The notes under the pieces were generated by a model. It saw only the letters and a list, made by a program, of their open reading frames with translations. It was not told the DNA's origin and did no database searches. 64,000 nucleotides of DNA from NCBI GenBank assembly GCA_040954595.2, contig CM082594.2, positions 5,704,001 through 5,768,000 of the forward strand. The letters are read 5' to 3'. Of this stretch, positions 50,048 to 63,000 are shown piece after piece. The translations under genes and the position numbers were made by a program. How positions within the stretch are numbered: position 1 is the first letter of the stretch; each line of letters begins with the position of its first letter. The DNA is from Balanoglossus misakiensis. Taxonomy: Eukaryota; Hemichordata.

Positions 50048-51965
50048 GTGACATGGCTCCCGGCCAAACGTTCATCCAGTATATTTTCATCCCGTAAACG
50101 CAAAGAAACAATCATGGAAATTGTAAATCGTGACAGTGAACTATCCACTGATCCTGATGTTGTTATAAACAGATGGAGGGACGATTTCGCAAGCCTGTTC
50201 AGTGCAAACGATCCAGTGTCACAGAATGACCCCGAAGAATTCTGTTTTGACGATGACCACCTGCATGCAATAATTAGTGAGCAAACTGAAAGACTATGAC
50301 GCGGAGTATGATAATACATGTATGACCTCTCACCCCACATCACGGAAGAGCTGAATCAACCAATCACTGTTGCCGAAACGGCCAAAGCGATCCAGTTAGA
50401 AAAAAATGGCAAATCACCTGGCTTAGATAACATACACAATAAAATACTCGAGAACAATGCCTCCATCAGGCTAATCACCTACTACTTGTATCGTGTTTTG
50501 AATCAGGAATTGTACCAAGCGTCTGGCGTCAGGGACTGATTCGACCAATCCCCAAAAGTGGAAACAAAGACAGACGTGTTCCACTGAATTACAGAGGAAT
50601 TGCTTTGATATCATGTGTATTTTAAGATATTCACCTCAATACTTAACACTCGCCTGCTAAATTGGTTTGAGAAACGCGGAAAGCTTGTGGACGGGCAGAA
50701 TGGTTTTCGGAGACTGAGATTTTGCATTCTGTCATTGCAAATAGACTTCACAGAGGACAATCGACATTTGCGTGTTTCATTGATATGAGAAAAGCATTTG
50801 ACCGAGTGGAAAGAAATTGTCTATGGCAAAGTTGACCGAGTGTGGAGTTACCGGTAATTTTTTATCAATTTTGAGATCACTGTACACCAATGTTACATGT
50901 ATGGTTCGAGTTAATAATTATTTGACTGGCAAATTTCCCGTGGACATTGGGGTCAAACAGGGTGATAACCTCTCCCCAACACTCACACAGAAATCAAAGA
51001 AACAGGTGTTGGAGTTGCCGTTGGCGAAGATACAGTTAACATATTGCTCTATGCAGACGACATAGTTTTACTAGCTGATACCGAGGAAAACTTACAACAC
51101 CTGCTGGATATTGTTCACAACTATTGTAGAAAATGGAGACTGCGCCTGAGTAAAGAAAAAACTCTAGTAATGCACTTTAGAAATCAGAATACGCCATGCA
51201 CACCCTTCTGTTTCCACTGTGGACCTATGCCATACCTGTAGGCGTCACGACAAAATAAAACTATTTTGGAATTTTCTTTAGTGAGCATTTAGACACAAAT
51301 GTTACAACATTCGACCTTGCTGAATCAGCGTCTAGATTGGAGTCATTATTGCAAAAAACCAACTGTATGGAGGAATGTCATACCAGATGTACACCAAGTT
51401 TTTTTTATTCGTTTGTTGTTCCGATTATTGATTATGCATCAGCTGTTTGGCATAAAAGCTTGGTGAAAATGTTGACAATGTACAACATAGAGCGATGCGT
51501 TCTTCCCTTGGAGTTGGGGTAGCCAGTCCTGTTATGGTGACATGGGCTGGGTGCCGAGTGATTATGCAGTGATTATCGACGTAAAATACGGTCATGTCGA
51601 AGAGAGAAAATGTTTATTTTGTAACGATAACACTGTGGAAGACGAGCTTCATTTCATCTTTAATTGTAGTCTTTATGATTACATTAGAAAACAATTTCCA
51701 GACACTCCAGATGATGTGCCGCTTCGCGAGAGATTGTTGAACTTGTTTTCTGATAAAAGGTATTCTCTAAATTGCAACTTTCAATCCCTGATTCTCGCTT
51801 TAGTTGGTTCTCCTTCTAGTCACACATTGCATTATATGGGGGGTCACACAGGGACCATAAAGATGTTTCTGAAACGTCTCAGGTCAAATTCATACACTAT
51901 TATGTGTGGACGGTTAAAACACGAAACACCCCTACATAAAAAGCGGACTATGCAAATGTAAAAAA
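50048..51965 (+). pseudogene. decayed LINE (non-LTR retrotransposon), reverse-transcriptase region
   Basis: Fragments in shifting frames carry reverse-transcriptase blocks in the right order: GKSPGLDNIHNKIL (about 50410), a PIPKSGNKDRR / LNYRGIALIS block (about 50550-50610), GQNGF (about 50695), GVKQGDNLSPTL (about 50950), LLYADDIVLLADTEENLQ with YADD at 51050-51061, and KWRLRLSKEKT (about 51130). A C-terminal Cys-rich stretch CLFCNDN...HFIFNC is at about 51610-51670. Frameshifts and stops (for example near 50300, 50540, 50625, 50720 and 51000) rule out function. Overall character is of the CR1/L2/Jockey-like LINEs; the exact clade is not settled by eye. Confidence 0.85.
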
Positions 51966-53249
51966 GTCAGGCTACTGGCAAGACGTATACAGTGTGTTCT
52001 CCCGGATTTCCAGAAATTCACCGCGTTTATCGCTTTCATTAGGGATCCAAGCCCCCATGGGCGGGGCCCATATTGGTATTACTACAGATTCTTCTTCTAT
52101 GTCTTCTTGTGTAATTTTTTTCTCATCCTACGACTTGAAAACGATTCAATGTACGCATGTCAAACTTGGCACAGTTGAAGGGGCCATTGAGTAGTCATGC
52201 ACCGGATCCTTGAATGTTTAATAAGTCACGTGACATGGCGGCCATGTTGGATTTCCCGAAAGACATGAAATCTCAGATCTCAGGAACTGCTGGGCTGAGT
52301 GCTTTCATATTTGGTGTGAAGCTAACCTACATTCTGCCTACCACTTTAAGCGAAAAAGCGCCTTACGTTAACACATTGTTTTGCTACAATTTTTTTCCTG
52401 AAATAAGACTACAATTTCAAAAGTCTTTCACTCCACAACCAGCAATTACCAAGATGTGGGATTACGAGTATGTGTTCTCCTAACTTAAGTTTGATTGGTC
52501 GCGCCATATGGCGGCCATATTGGATTTTCTAAAAATTGACCAAATCTATAACAAGCAACTTCTCCATTAGCAAAGGGCTGATTAAACTGAAACTTTGTTA
52601 ACAGCATTGTGTGGATGAGAAGTATAAAGAGTGTTGACAAAATTCTAAAAAGTCAACAAATACGGCCGCCATGTTGGATTGTTGTTCATCTCATTAATTA
52701 TGCAAATGAGGATGTTAAGCTTAAATATTCACAGCAAAAAAGTTCTTTTTATGCAATTGTGTAATCATATGACCAGAAATTGATAGAATTTTTGGGGCAA
52801 TGTTTGGATGACCTTTTACCTATTTTCTGCGCACCTTTGATTTGATTGACGTACAGAGCAGTTGATTCTCGCGTCCAGGCTTGGTGTCCGCCCTTGCTGT
52901 TTTTATAGACACAACGATAGAAGCATCTGGAAATACGCACCGGTCTAAATACCATTCTCGCCATATAGAAAGTTGTAAAAATATCTTTTTATGATAAAAT
53001 AATAATTATTCTTTAAAAACGCCATTTCCCGCTAGGCTCACTAGCGTGATAAAAAAGGGATGACTACATTAATAGTACGAGAATTCGTACAAGCAACACG
53101 ACGAGCCCCTTTTTATTGAATGAGGTCGGGTAAGCGCCAATCGCCATATTGCATACTTGGAAAAATGGACGCCGTATGACGTCACCTCTTATATAAATTC
53201 AAGCTCATAAAAGATTAGCAATGTCATCTTGGATAATTTTTACCTTAGT
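51966..53249. repeat. spacer with three GGCSGCCATnTTGGATT blocks
   Basis: The blocks gcggccatgttggatt (52238-52253), gcggccatattggatt (52511-52526) and ggccgccatgttggatt (52654-52670) lie on the same strand within 440 bp. No gene is seen. A TGACGTCA-containing block at 53118-53187 recurs elsewhere in the array. Confidence 0.5.
53118..53187. repeat. conserved GCGCCAAT...ATGGACGC...TGACGTCA block
   Basis: gcgccaatcgccatattgc, then aatggacgccgtatgacgtc. Related blocks are at about 42951-43025, 54382-54475 and 58276-58392, usually on the upstream side of an array promoter. The palindromic TGACGTCA (53177-53184) is a CRE/ATF-type site. Confidence 0.5.
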
Positions 53250-54126
53250 TTTTTTTTTCAAACCTTTTGAAAAACTTGGTAGTATATCTGGAAACTTTTA
53301 TCCATTTCGTTTAATTTACGACCGCACGTTCACCATTGTCCGCAAAACCAAGAGGCCGAACTTTGCTCCTTTAAGCAACATATTGATTGTTACTTGATAA
53401 ATCCCCGATTTTCCCCCATTTTTCATGACTCACCGTTTTGAGGCGTTTACGATTCTCATAAACCTTTGCACGATCGTGACAACAAGTATTATCTAATAAA
53501 TTCCATACATGTACTGACAGGTGTTTTAGAAGACTGGTTTTGTGTCTAGACATACCATACACACCTACTAAACTCAGTGCATATACAGCAGATGTTTCAA
53601 ATTTACAAATTTGAAATGGCTCCTGGTCAGAAGTTATTCAACATATAAATCTCGCGAGCTACGCCCGTAAACATATTATTACATTTTAATGGCAACGTTG
53701 TGAAATGAATTTTACCGGCGACTTTCATTTCTAACATTTGTGGTTCAGTTTCATGACGTCAGAGTCAACAGATTGAAGTTGTCATGGAGAGTGGCGAACA
53801 GACAATCTAATAATATGGGTCTAAATAGATCAAGTCCAGTTTTGATTTTAAGATTCTTTTACAGGTGGTGTTTCAGGAATGTATTCGATTTTATATTGTT
53901 GATTTTTGTAGCTTGAAATTGAGGTTAACCCAATATCCCGGATATAGTAAAACAAAACAAGTGAAACATACCTGACAATGTTTCGTCTTTTTTCGATGGA
54001 AGAGCAAACGCTTGGTGTTCACAAAGGAGAGGGGAGTGAATGCTGTCCTTGATCAATGTGGTCTTTCTTATATAGGAAAATGATGCAATTATTGTCAATC
54101 ACGTGACGTAGAGACTGCCCATGCAC
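53250..54126 (-). pseudogene. unit 7: promoter, first exon and leader intron without coding exons
   Basis: Leader-intron sequence (53250-53900), the first-exon donor CAG|GTATGT (ending 53972), CACGTG at 54100-54105 and ctgcccatgcac at 54115-54126 are in the standard order. No PYD or DED exon is found to the left, where LINE and repeat sequence replace them. The promoter block may still be active. Confidence 0.6.
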
Positions 54127-54962
54127 CACTTGGGTTTACCACGTTGATACATGTAGTTGTGTACATGTTGTATCCCACAGAAACAGACCAATAACAAAAT
54201 AATACCCGCTCAACTTGTTTGTGACATAGGTGTTTAGAGAAATATTAACATTCAAGATTTAGTCCTGCTATGTTTGTGAGATTTATAAGAGTGGTGACCT
54301 GGCTTCAGGTTGAAAGTACACCACTAAAACAATGACATGGCTGCAACCACACACATAACACATAATTCTTGTTCTGACCTGGTGCAGTACTCCGGCTGCG
54401 CTATGCTAAACGGATGTGGTCCGGTATGCGCCAATCGCCATATTGCTTATAGGCACAATGGACGCCGTTTGACGTTATAAATCCAATGCAAATTTGCCAG
54501 ACATTTCCATGTCAGACTAGTTTTATGTGTTAACTGTTTTCCCACAAATGACATTTTTATCCATTATTGTGAATTTCGAATAATCTCGTGCATGAAATAT
54601 ATATTCACATGCTGTTAAAGTTTTTTGGAAAAAATATAACTCTGACAGGGTTATAGTGATGTTAAATGGAGTTTATTTCAAAGTGAAATCAATATATTTC
54701 TTTAGATATAAAGCTCATGAATATCATACAAATTTAAATGATTATTTCGTGTTGTTTAACTATAACATTTCATGTATATTAATAAAGCCAAATTAAGCTT
54801 ACAATTAAATAAAGCAACGTCAACTCTCGTCGATTGTACGCTGATGTCGCCAGCTTTCGCGCTGGTCCATGCAGTGAAAGAGTTTCGTCAATTAGTGTCA
54901 AATTTTAAAAAGTTCATCAATTTTTTACTGTAACATAATAAAGAAAACTCTGCGAAAACATT

Positions 54963-56370
54963 CTGACTAAGCATATTGTTCTGGTTGTTATATACAAAAT
55001 TACATGTTCAAATTCAATTTTGATCGCAAGACAAACCAAATTGTTCTGGTTGTTATATATAAAAATACATGTTCAAAATTCAATTTTGATCGCAAGACAA
55101 ACCAAATTGTTCTGGTTGTTATATACAAAATTACATGTTCAAAATTCAATTTTGATCGCAAGACAAACCAAATTGTTCTGGTTGTTATATATAAAATTAC
55201 ATGTCAAAAAATCAAATTTTGATCGCAAGACAAACCAAATTGTTCTGGTTGTTATAAATAAAATTACATGTCAAAAAATCAAATTTTGATCGCAAGACAA
55301 ACCAAATTGTTCTGGTTGTTATATATAAAATTACATGTCAAAAAATCAAATTTTGATCGCAAGACAAACCAAATTGTTCTGGTTGTTATATATAAAATTA
55401 CATGTCAAAAAATCAAATTTTGATCGCAAGACAAACCAAATTGTTCTGGTTGTTATATATAAAATTACCTGTCAAAAAATCAAATTTTGATCGCAAGACA
55501 AACCAAATTGTTCTGGTTGTTATATATAAAATTACATGTCAAAAAATCAAATTTTGATCGAAAGACAAACCAAATTGTTCTGGTTGTTATATATAAAATT
55601 ACATGTCAAAAAATCAAATTTTGATCGCAAGACAAACCAAATTGTTCTGGTTGTTATATATAAAATTACATGTCAAAAAATCAAATTTTGATCGCAAGAC
55701 AAACCAAATTGTTCTGGTTGTTATATATAAAATTACATGTCAAAAAATCAAATTTTGATCGAAAGACAAACCAAATTGTTCTGGTTGTTATATATAAAAT
55801 TACATGTCAAAAAATCAAATTTTGATCGCAAGACAAACCAAATTGTTCTGGTTGTTATATATAAAATTACATGTCAAAAAATCAAATTTTGATCGCAAGA
55901 CAAACCAAGTTCTTCTGGTGGGTACACATAAAATTTCATGCCCAAAATTCAAATTTTGATCTCAAGAACAAGCAGATTGTTCTGGAGGTTACACATTAAA
56001 TAACATGTCAACATTTCAAATTTTTAGCGCAAGACAAACCAAGTTCTACTGGTGCTTACACAAAAGTTACATGCCAAAATTAAAATTTCGATCACAAAAC
56101 AAACCAAATTGTTCTGACGGTGACACAAAAATTACATTTCAAAAATTCAAATTTTGATCTCAAGAACAAGCCTGATTGTTCTGGAGCTTACACATTAAAT
56201 AACATGTCAACATTTCAAGTTTTGATCACAATACAAACCTAGCAAGTTATTCTGGTGGCTACACATAAATTTACATGTCAAAAATTTTGATCACAAGACA
56301 AACCAATTGTTCTGGTTGTTACTCACAAATTAACATGTCAACATTTCGAAATGTGATCGCATGACAAAAT
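54963..56370. repeat. 67-bp satellite array, homogeneous left and diverged right
   Basis: About 14 near-identical units to about 55915 (for example starting at 55254, 55321 and 55388, exactly 67 bp apart), each with aaattgttctggttgttata and tttgatcgcaagacaaacc. The first units are 1-2 bp shorter. From about 55915 to 56370 about six or seven strongly diverged units follow. Open frames through it are repeat artefacts. Confidence 0.95.
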
Positions 56371-56703
56371 TTCACACTTACATCACTGGCACGGCAATTT
56401 CAGCGAACAATGATTGTCGTAGTAGTGTAGAATGCATTAATTTTTCTCTATAATTCAATTTGTATGACAGCATGTAGCTCACAAAACCAAGTACCATGCT
56501 ACAAGAATCGGATTCGAGCATATATTCGTCAGCGCGAAAGAGATGAGTTTAAAAGAAAATTATCCAAAATAATTAAACAGCTTAAAATAACCATCCAATA
56601 CACACAGTTTTTGACTTTGTAGATCATAAATGCTTTTTCGGTTTGATTGGAGTCTGGAATTTTTACACGTGGAGTTAAAACGTCACTGGTTCTAGGGTGT
56701 ATT

Positions 56704-56807
56704 TCATTTTTTAGAATCGATGTGAAAATTGTTATTAAACGTCTGCCGAATAGAAATACCACCACCACCACCACCACCAGTAGCATCATCATCATGATCA
56801 TCATCAT

Positions 56808-56855
<48 letters not shown>

Positions 56856-57255
56856 AAGCACTATCACTATCAAAATCATCATCATCACCACCACCACCAC
56901 CGCCGCCGCCGCATTTCTTATCCTTCTGTTTGCGTTTTGCCTGTAGCAATTTTAAATCATCAAGTGCACTTTGTAACTTGTTTTCGACTTTTTGAATGAT
57001 ATAATCCGTGTCACTAGTATTTGTGACATGTTCAATCAAGTCCTTACGTGGGATCTTCTCAAGGACTTTTCGAACGACCTGTTCAAGTTTACTGGGTTCA
57101 ACGTGACTTATGAGGAGGTGTACTACGTCGTCGACGTCTTCCGCTTGATCAAGCTCTCCAGCAGGTATGTCGTGTTTTGTCAAGTAAAATTTCGCTCTTT
57201 TAAATTCCTTTTTTCTTAATTTATTAAATATGGTCAATAATTGGGTCTCATCCAT
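56704..57255 (-). CDS. PYD protein with helical segment and poly-Gly/poly-Asp tail, unit 8
   Basis: A single open frame of 183 residues. Residues 1-76 are the pyrin-like domain: EFKRAKFYLTKHDIPAGELD, DVDDVVHLLISHVE, VVRKVLEKIPRKDLIEHV. No splice donor occurs where units 1-6 have one. Residues about 80-112 are charged and helical (YIIQKVENKLQSALDDLKLL), probably a coiled coil. Then follow eight Gly, an Asp-rich run of more than 25 Asp with a few Tyr, His, Ser and Ala, seven Gly and a 17-residue end. The tail is encoded by GGT/GGC and GAT microsatellites, so its length probably varies. Leader acceptor at 57291; first exon ends at 58017; promoter E-box at 58141. No DED is present. The tail could instead be a 3'UTR microsatellite read through, but no stop intervenes. 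Confidence 0.6.
56760..56910. repeat. (ATC)n and (ACC)n microsatellites inside unit 8 coding frame
   Basis: caccaccaccacc at 56760-56779, an atc run at about 56782-56890 and a caccaccgccgcc run to 56912 on the plus strand. Confidence 0.95.
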
Positions 57256-58016
57256 GGTTTAGTTTTCGTAATTGTTGTCTGTCGACAAACCTAAAGGACA
57301 AAGTACAGAACCTTGTTAAACACAAGAAGTACACTGGAAAAAATCAGTAATTTCACAACACAGATTTCACGTACACTTGTGTTCATAGATTCAAAATTAA
57401 ACTATGCCAAGTTTCAGAAGTTTGTAAAACATTTAGTTATATCTTCTCAAATGATTCTTTTCAAAATCTATGAACATTTCGTAAAAACGTGATTCATGTT
57501 TAGAAATTCCTGATAGTATAGAGTTAAAATAATTATCAAATTTGAAATGGCTCCTCGACTCGGCAAAAGATTGTATAGCGCTCGAGCTAAGACCTTGATC
57601 TGTTTAACATTCTAATTATGACTCCGTGAAATGAAACTGCAGACACAGCGAGCACAAGTTTCGCACACAAGACCATAAATAAATCGACCCGTTTACTTTT
57701 AGTTCAGTTACACAGTCAACGGATTGCATTTTTTATGCATGGAAAGGGTCGACACGTCGAAAAACATAGGAACGGGTTATGTAAGAAACAAATGTGCGTG
57801 TGACTCAAAGAAAATTTATGTAACACCGAACAATAAAATTGTATCTAATAATAAGCGTATGTTTTGTTCTTAAGATTACATTACATGTGCTATATTTAGA
57901 TATGATCCATGATACTAGTATGATGTAATCCGAAATGTTGCTGTTTGTTGTAGTTTGAAATTAAGGTTAACATAATATTCCGGATAATTTTTAAACGAAA
58001 ATGAAACATACCTCAC

Positions 58017-58171
58017 CTGATAAAATTCCGTCTATTTTCAATGGAAGAACAAAGCCTTGATGTTCACAAAGGAGAGGGTCAATGTTGCCCTTGATCGATG
58101 TGCCCGGGAAAATGGCGAATGTGATGTGGGTGTTGTCAATCACGTGATACGTACAGAGACTGCGCATGTCG
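58017..58171 (-). promoter_or_regulatory. promoter and noncoding first exon, unit 8
   Basis: Donor TCAG|GTGAGG ends at 58017, with a second possible GTATG donor 6 nt on. CACGTG at 58141-58146 and ctgcgcatgtcg at 58160-58171. Confidence 0.55.
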
Positions 58172-60045
58172 ACCCTATGCGGGTCAGGATGAAAGTACGC
58201 AACTAAAACATTACCATACCGGGCGCATTCAAAAATACATGTAATTCAGAAATAGCCTGTTTAATTTATAGCCGTTCTGGTCCCCTGCTCCATTGTTACC
58301 GCTGGCTGCGCTATGCTTGCGAATGGGGTCCAGTACGCGCCAATGGCACATTGCCTGGATACAAGGCAAAATGGACGCAGTATGACGTCACCACCATTCA
58401 AAACGACTGCCAAATTAAAAAAAATGCACATTTGCTAGACATTTCCAATGACAGACTAGCTTGATGTGTTTTCACGTAAATGACTTTTAAACTCCGATAA
58501 TTCCATACAAAAATATCAACACGTATATTCACGTGCTATTATAAAGTGGTGGAAGACATTATGACGCAAGGTTACAAAGATGTAACAGTTTATTTTAAAT
58601 ACGACAAAATAAATTGCGTTAATATATTCCTTTAGATATACACCTCAATTCCTATGATAGATATCAATGAAACCCGAACCTCGAATAATTGACCATAAAA
58701 ACAATGGCTGCAAACTGCAGAAATAAAATGTCGTTGAGCGACTTATTGTGAATACTCTACAAATAATGCAAGCCAGCTACAAAGGAATCTATGCTAGCAT
58801 AAAGATTATATACCAGCCTGGCTTATAATACAAAGTTGTTTTTCTGACTATAACGTTTTGAAAGTTTCTCTCATATCCCGGTACCATAAATGTTCTTTTC
58901 CAATGGAAATTTGCCAAAGACAGCAGTTGAATCACATTGGATTCAAAGCGGTCTGTATCTGTTACAATGCCTGAAAACAGCATGACCAATAAAACATAAA
59001 TTCGACATGTTATTCGTGTAGTCTGTGTAGACCAAGTTGCTGAACAACAGTACATTAAACCAGATGAAAACTATTTAAATAAGCTTACAATTTAAGTAAG
59101 TAACGTCAACTCTCGTCGATTGATCGCTGGTTTTAATGCATCGCGTCCAGTGAAGGAATTGCATCTATTAGCGGTGGTAAAAATTTAGCATTCACGCAGC
59201 GACGTAACTGTAGATTTTTGCAAGCACACCATCGACTGTCGAATTTCAAAAAAATCGCTAATTTATTGTTTTGCTCAATGTAAAGTAATAACGAAATCTC
59301 TGCGAAGACACTCGAGCTCTGAAATGAAAACGAATAAAAAGTAAAAAATGTTCAGATTTTCTATTTAATCAAAGCATGCATCATAAAATTCGGAGTAATG
59401 CTTAACACAGATTATCAGATCAAGCTTTCTAATTAATGTATTCACGTCACTACTATTATTATAACTTGTTATAATATTTACAATATTTTTTCAAAATTAA
59501 TTATTCGTTGATCGCAAAACCAATCGAATTGTTCTGGTTGTTACATATAAAATCAGCCCACATGTCAACATTTCAAATATCCCACAAAAATAATTTCTGC
59601 GTACAATGATTGTCATATTATAATTTAGTGTACTCTGTCTGATTCTCTCTGAGAGAATGGAGAATGATGTGGAAATGTGACTTGGGGAGTCGAACAAGAA
59701 ACGGTTATGGTAGCCAAAGAAGGCTGAAAGGTAGATTATGGGATTTTAATTCCCTATGAAATGTATTTGATTTGATAGGGACGGGTAATAATTACAGCAA
59801 TTTTGACATAGAATAAAATTCACTTCGATCAGGCACCATCAAAATGAGTAAAATCAGTTCTGTGATATGCAATGGATGCAATAATTACACGCATTTTGAA
59901 ATCGAATAAAATAAAATCGGTCAGGCACCAATATGGAAAAAATGTATATGCTTCCGGCCAGAAGTTCACATTCTTTCAATTTTTTAGTTAACTTAATAAG
60001 CTTGCTGAACGATTTCGGCCTGTATAATATCTGTCAGCTATTTTC
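58172..60045. other. duplicated flank and spacer between unit 8 and the acidic-tail gene
   Basis: 58276-59300 is a diverged copy of 54382-54970, sharing blocks such as cagactag...gatgtgtt and aacgtcaactctcgtcgatt. A lone diverged satellite unit is at 59495-59585 (attgttctggttgtta). No gene is supported. Confidence 0.55.
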
Positions 60046-63000
60046 TCAAAGGGGCGTTGTCAAGATGGGCGGAGGCTCACTTTGAAATCCCCCGCGCAGC
60101 TGAAAGTTTTCGCCCACGCCCTGCGACGGCTTCGAGTAGGAAAAGTTTTCTAAACCGGCAAGTTCGAGGTCTTCCGGGGAATCCTCGGACGGATCCGGCG
60201 GTTGGGCACCAGCGCTGCCGCCGCCTAACCCGAGCTCTTCGTCGAACAGACTGTCGATAACATCGGCTTTGGGTGGCCGATTGTCCAGCGTCATTTCCAA
60301 GCGCACTTTGGTGTCCGTGTCGGAGTCGGTGGTGTACGATTCGTTGTCGTCGCCGAAGTCCACCATGTCCTCTTCGTCTGTCTCCTCTTCCTCGTCGTCG
60401 TTTTTGTCAAAGCTGCCGATGTTGTAACTGGCCGGTCTGGTGCTGGCGGCCCCGTCGGTCGTCAACTCTTCTTCCAGCCGCATGTCCGTGTCTGAGTCGG
60501 TCGTGTGAGACGTCTTGTCGGCGTTCTCAAAATCTCCTTGCGCTGTAGACACCTCTTTGCCACGGCTACCGAAGTGTTGACTTGTCGGTCTGTGCACGCC
60601 GACCGCCTCTGTCGCGATTTCTTCCTCCAGCGTCAAATCCGTCACCGAGTCGGTCGTATGCGATGCCTTATCATCCCCGACATCGTCTGTCTCCGTGATC
60701 TCCTCGTTGTCATGGCTACCGAAGTGTTGACTTGTCGGTCTGTGCACACCGACCCCCTCCGTCGCAATTTCTTCCTCCAGCGCCAAATCCGTCACCGAGT
60801 CGGTTGTATGTGATGCTCTATCATCCCCGATAGCGTCTGTCTCCGTGATCTCCTCGTTGACTCCGCCTGCCAGACCTGTCGCTATTTCTTGCTCAAGGGT
60901 CATATCGGTGTCCGAGTCGGTCGTTCGTGACACCCCGTCGTCGTTCTGTCCACTCACTCCAAAAGCAGCAACCTCGTTCTCAGCGACAGCCGTACTTGCT
61001 CTTAGATCTCGGACATTTTCTTCTTTCATGATGTCATGATGCAACGCGTGGTTGTCAGGCGGGTCCGACACGACGTCACTGGGAGAATTGAGAAAGATAG
61101 TACAGTCGCAAAAGTTGCTCATAAAATTTCATAAAAGGTCGCTGTTGCCTGCAAATGTGACAAAACGACGATAACTTCTAACATTTCAAAATAAAACATT
61201 TTTTATGTCATAAGAATTATTTCAATAAGAGTGTAATATTATTTTAGACCATGCACAATAAACCTACCGATTGCCCGCGTTATCGGGTTCATGGTTATCG
61301 TGGTTTATCTGAACGAAGGTTGTCAGGTGGGTGTCTTCTTCTTCTTCGTCCCAGTGTACTGGCCCTTCCCGCTCTATTCTGACATCCGTGTCGGAATCCG
61401 TGGTGTGGGACTTATTGTCCCAGGCTATAGGGGGCACTGTCTCGATCTCGGGTGTCGTGTCCTCTCGGTCGCGTTCAAATTCCCGAGGAAGCGGAGTGAC
61501 GTAATCGTTGCTCTCGATACTTCTGTTGTCAACCAGGTGTGAGAGTGACGGATCCATCCTGTGTGGAAGAAATAATGAAACTTAAAAAAAAAAACTCATT
61601 TTTTCCATATATAAAATCCACTATAATGCGAAGATTGGTCGTTTTCTTTTCACTGATTGCGAAGTACATGTAATGCAAAATATATTTCTTGCGTTACACT
61701 AGCCAGAACCTAGTCGACCTGTTTCCCCACTGCTAGTACTCATGAACAGACATTTGTAGGTGTAGTGTCATCACCTTTTGACATCCAACCCCGATAAACT
61801 AGGGTGTCGCGAACAGACTTTGAAAGGAATAGGATAAAATACATTGGAGAGGTAATGGTATGTATGTATCATACATACCTCCGTTTCGCTGATCTCCTCG
61901 CTAAGGCAGATAATATCAGCTTGACCATGAGCCCCAACAGGCAAACGCCGGCAATGCATCCTGCAATGATCCCAGCAATTGCCATGGCTGACGAAACAAA
62001 ACAAAACAAAACAAAGCCAAGAAAGAAAAATAATTAAACAATCAGAAATACGTATTTAATCAAACTGACAAGCTTCTTTGTAAAGCTGTTACACATTTGC
62101 TGAAATATGTCGAAAACATATACTACTGGTAAATCATTTTACGTAATGTTGACAAGTGACATTTAATTCAACAAAATAACTAAGGAAACCATGTAAAAAC
62201 ACCCGATGTGATCACCAGCAAACAATTCATCCACGTCCTGTGCGTGTATTAATGCGCATATATTGAGTAAAGACACATAGAGACGATAACATAGAGTCAA
62301 CGCCCTAAAATTTCCCTTTCTGTTGATAACTACTTAACGGGAGAATTTGATATTTCCTTATGCTATTTCCGGGTTCAAATGTCAACCGTTGTCTTCGTCG
62401 TGACGTGGGATAGGTGGGGAGTAAATAGCTCAAGCCGACCCGGATTGTCTTTCAAAAGATGTGTATTCGAAACCACTCAAGTGTGTAAGCTTGAAAAGGC
62501 GCCGAGGCACGCACACAGCATATTTTCGAACTCTGAAATATAAACAAGCTTAACTGCCCGCCGACGGTTCTCTTATCTAAATTCATGATTTCACAGTCGA
62601 AGAAAAAGTCAAGATTTATTTTTGCGCAAGTTTCTGAATTTTCAGGGGCGGGCGCTTAACGTACGCTTTTGGCTTCGAACTTGTCACTTGACAACGGCAA
62701 TAGCACGCGGAAGTAAAGTACTGTGATAATGTCTGTCTGGGGGGGGGGGGGGGGCAGTAATCCTATTTTTGGTTCTTTGGAACACCCGGAAGTATAAAAA
62801 AGTTTCCCAGGTGTTCAAATTCAAACTGAAAAGTAGTTCATTTTCAGCGTCAAGTTTGTGAAAAATTCTTGGCAAGGTCATTGAGAGCGGACCTTTCGAA
62901 TTGATAGATCTACGGGGTGTTGTGTATCACAGGTGCGACGGAATCGGAGATTAGGTATCGAGAATTGGATACCTCCAAAAACTTTCCCTTTTACGAGGTC

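Noticed and set aside
55004-55289. Frames with a repeated FDRKTNQIVLVVIYK peptide
   Set aside because: They come from the 67-bp satellite. The period is not a multiple of three and the frame closes after a few units.
54963-56370. CRISPR-like look of regularly spaced repeats
   Set aside because: Repeats are head-to-tail 67-bp units without variable spacers, in a eukaryotic genome; this is a satellite.
58789-59055. 88-codon minus-strand frame with a hydrophobic start
   Set aside because: It lies in a duplicated noncoding flank, has no splice partners or domain, and the corresponding frame is absent from the copy at 54.5-55 kb.
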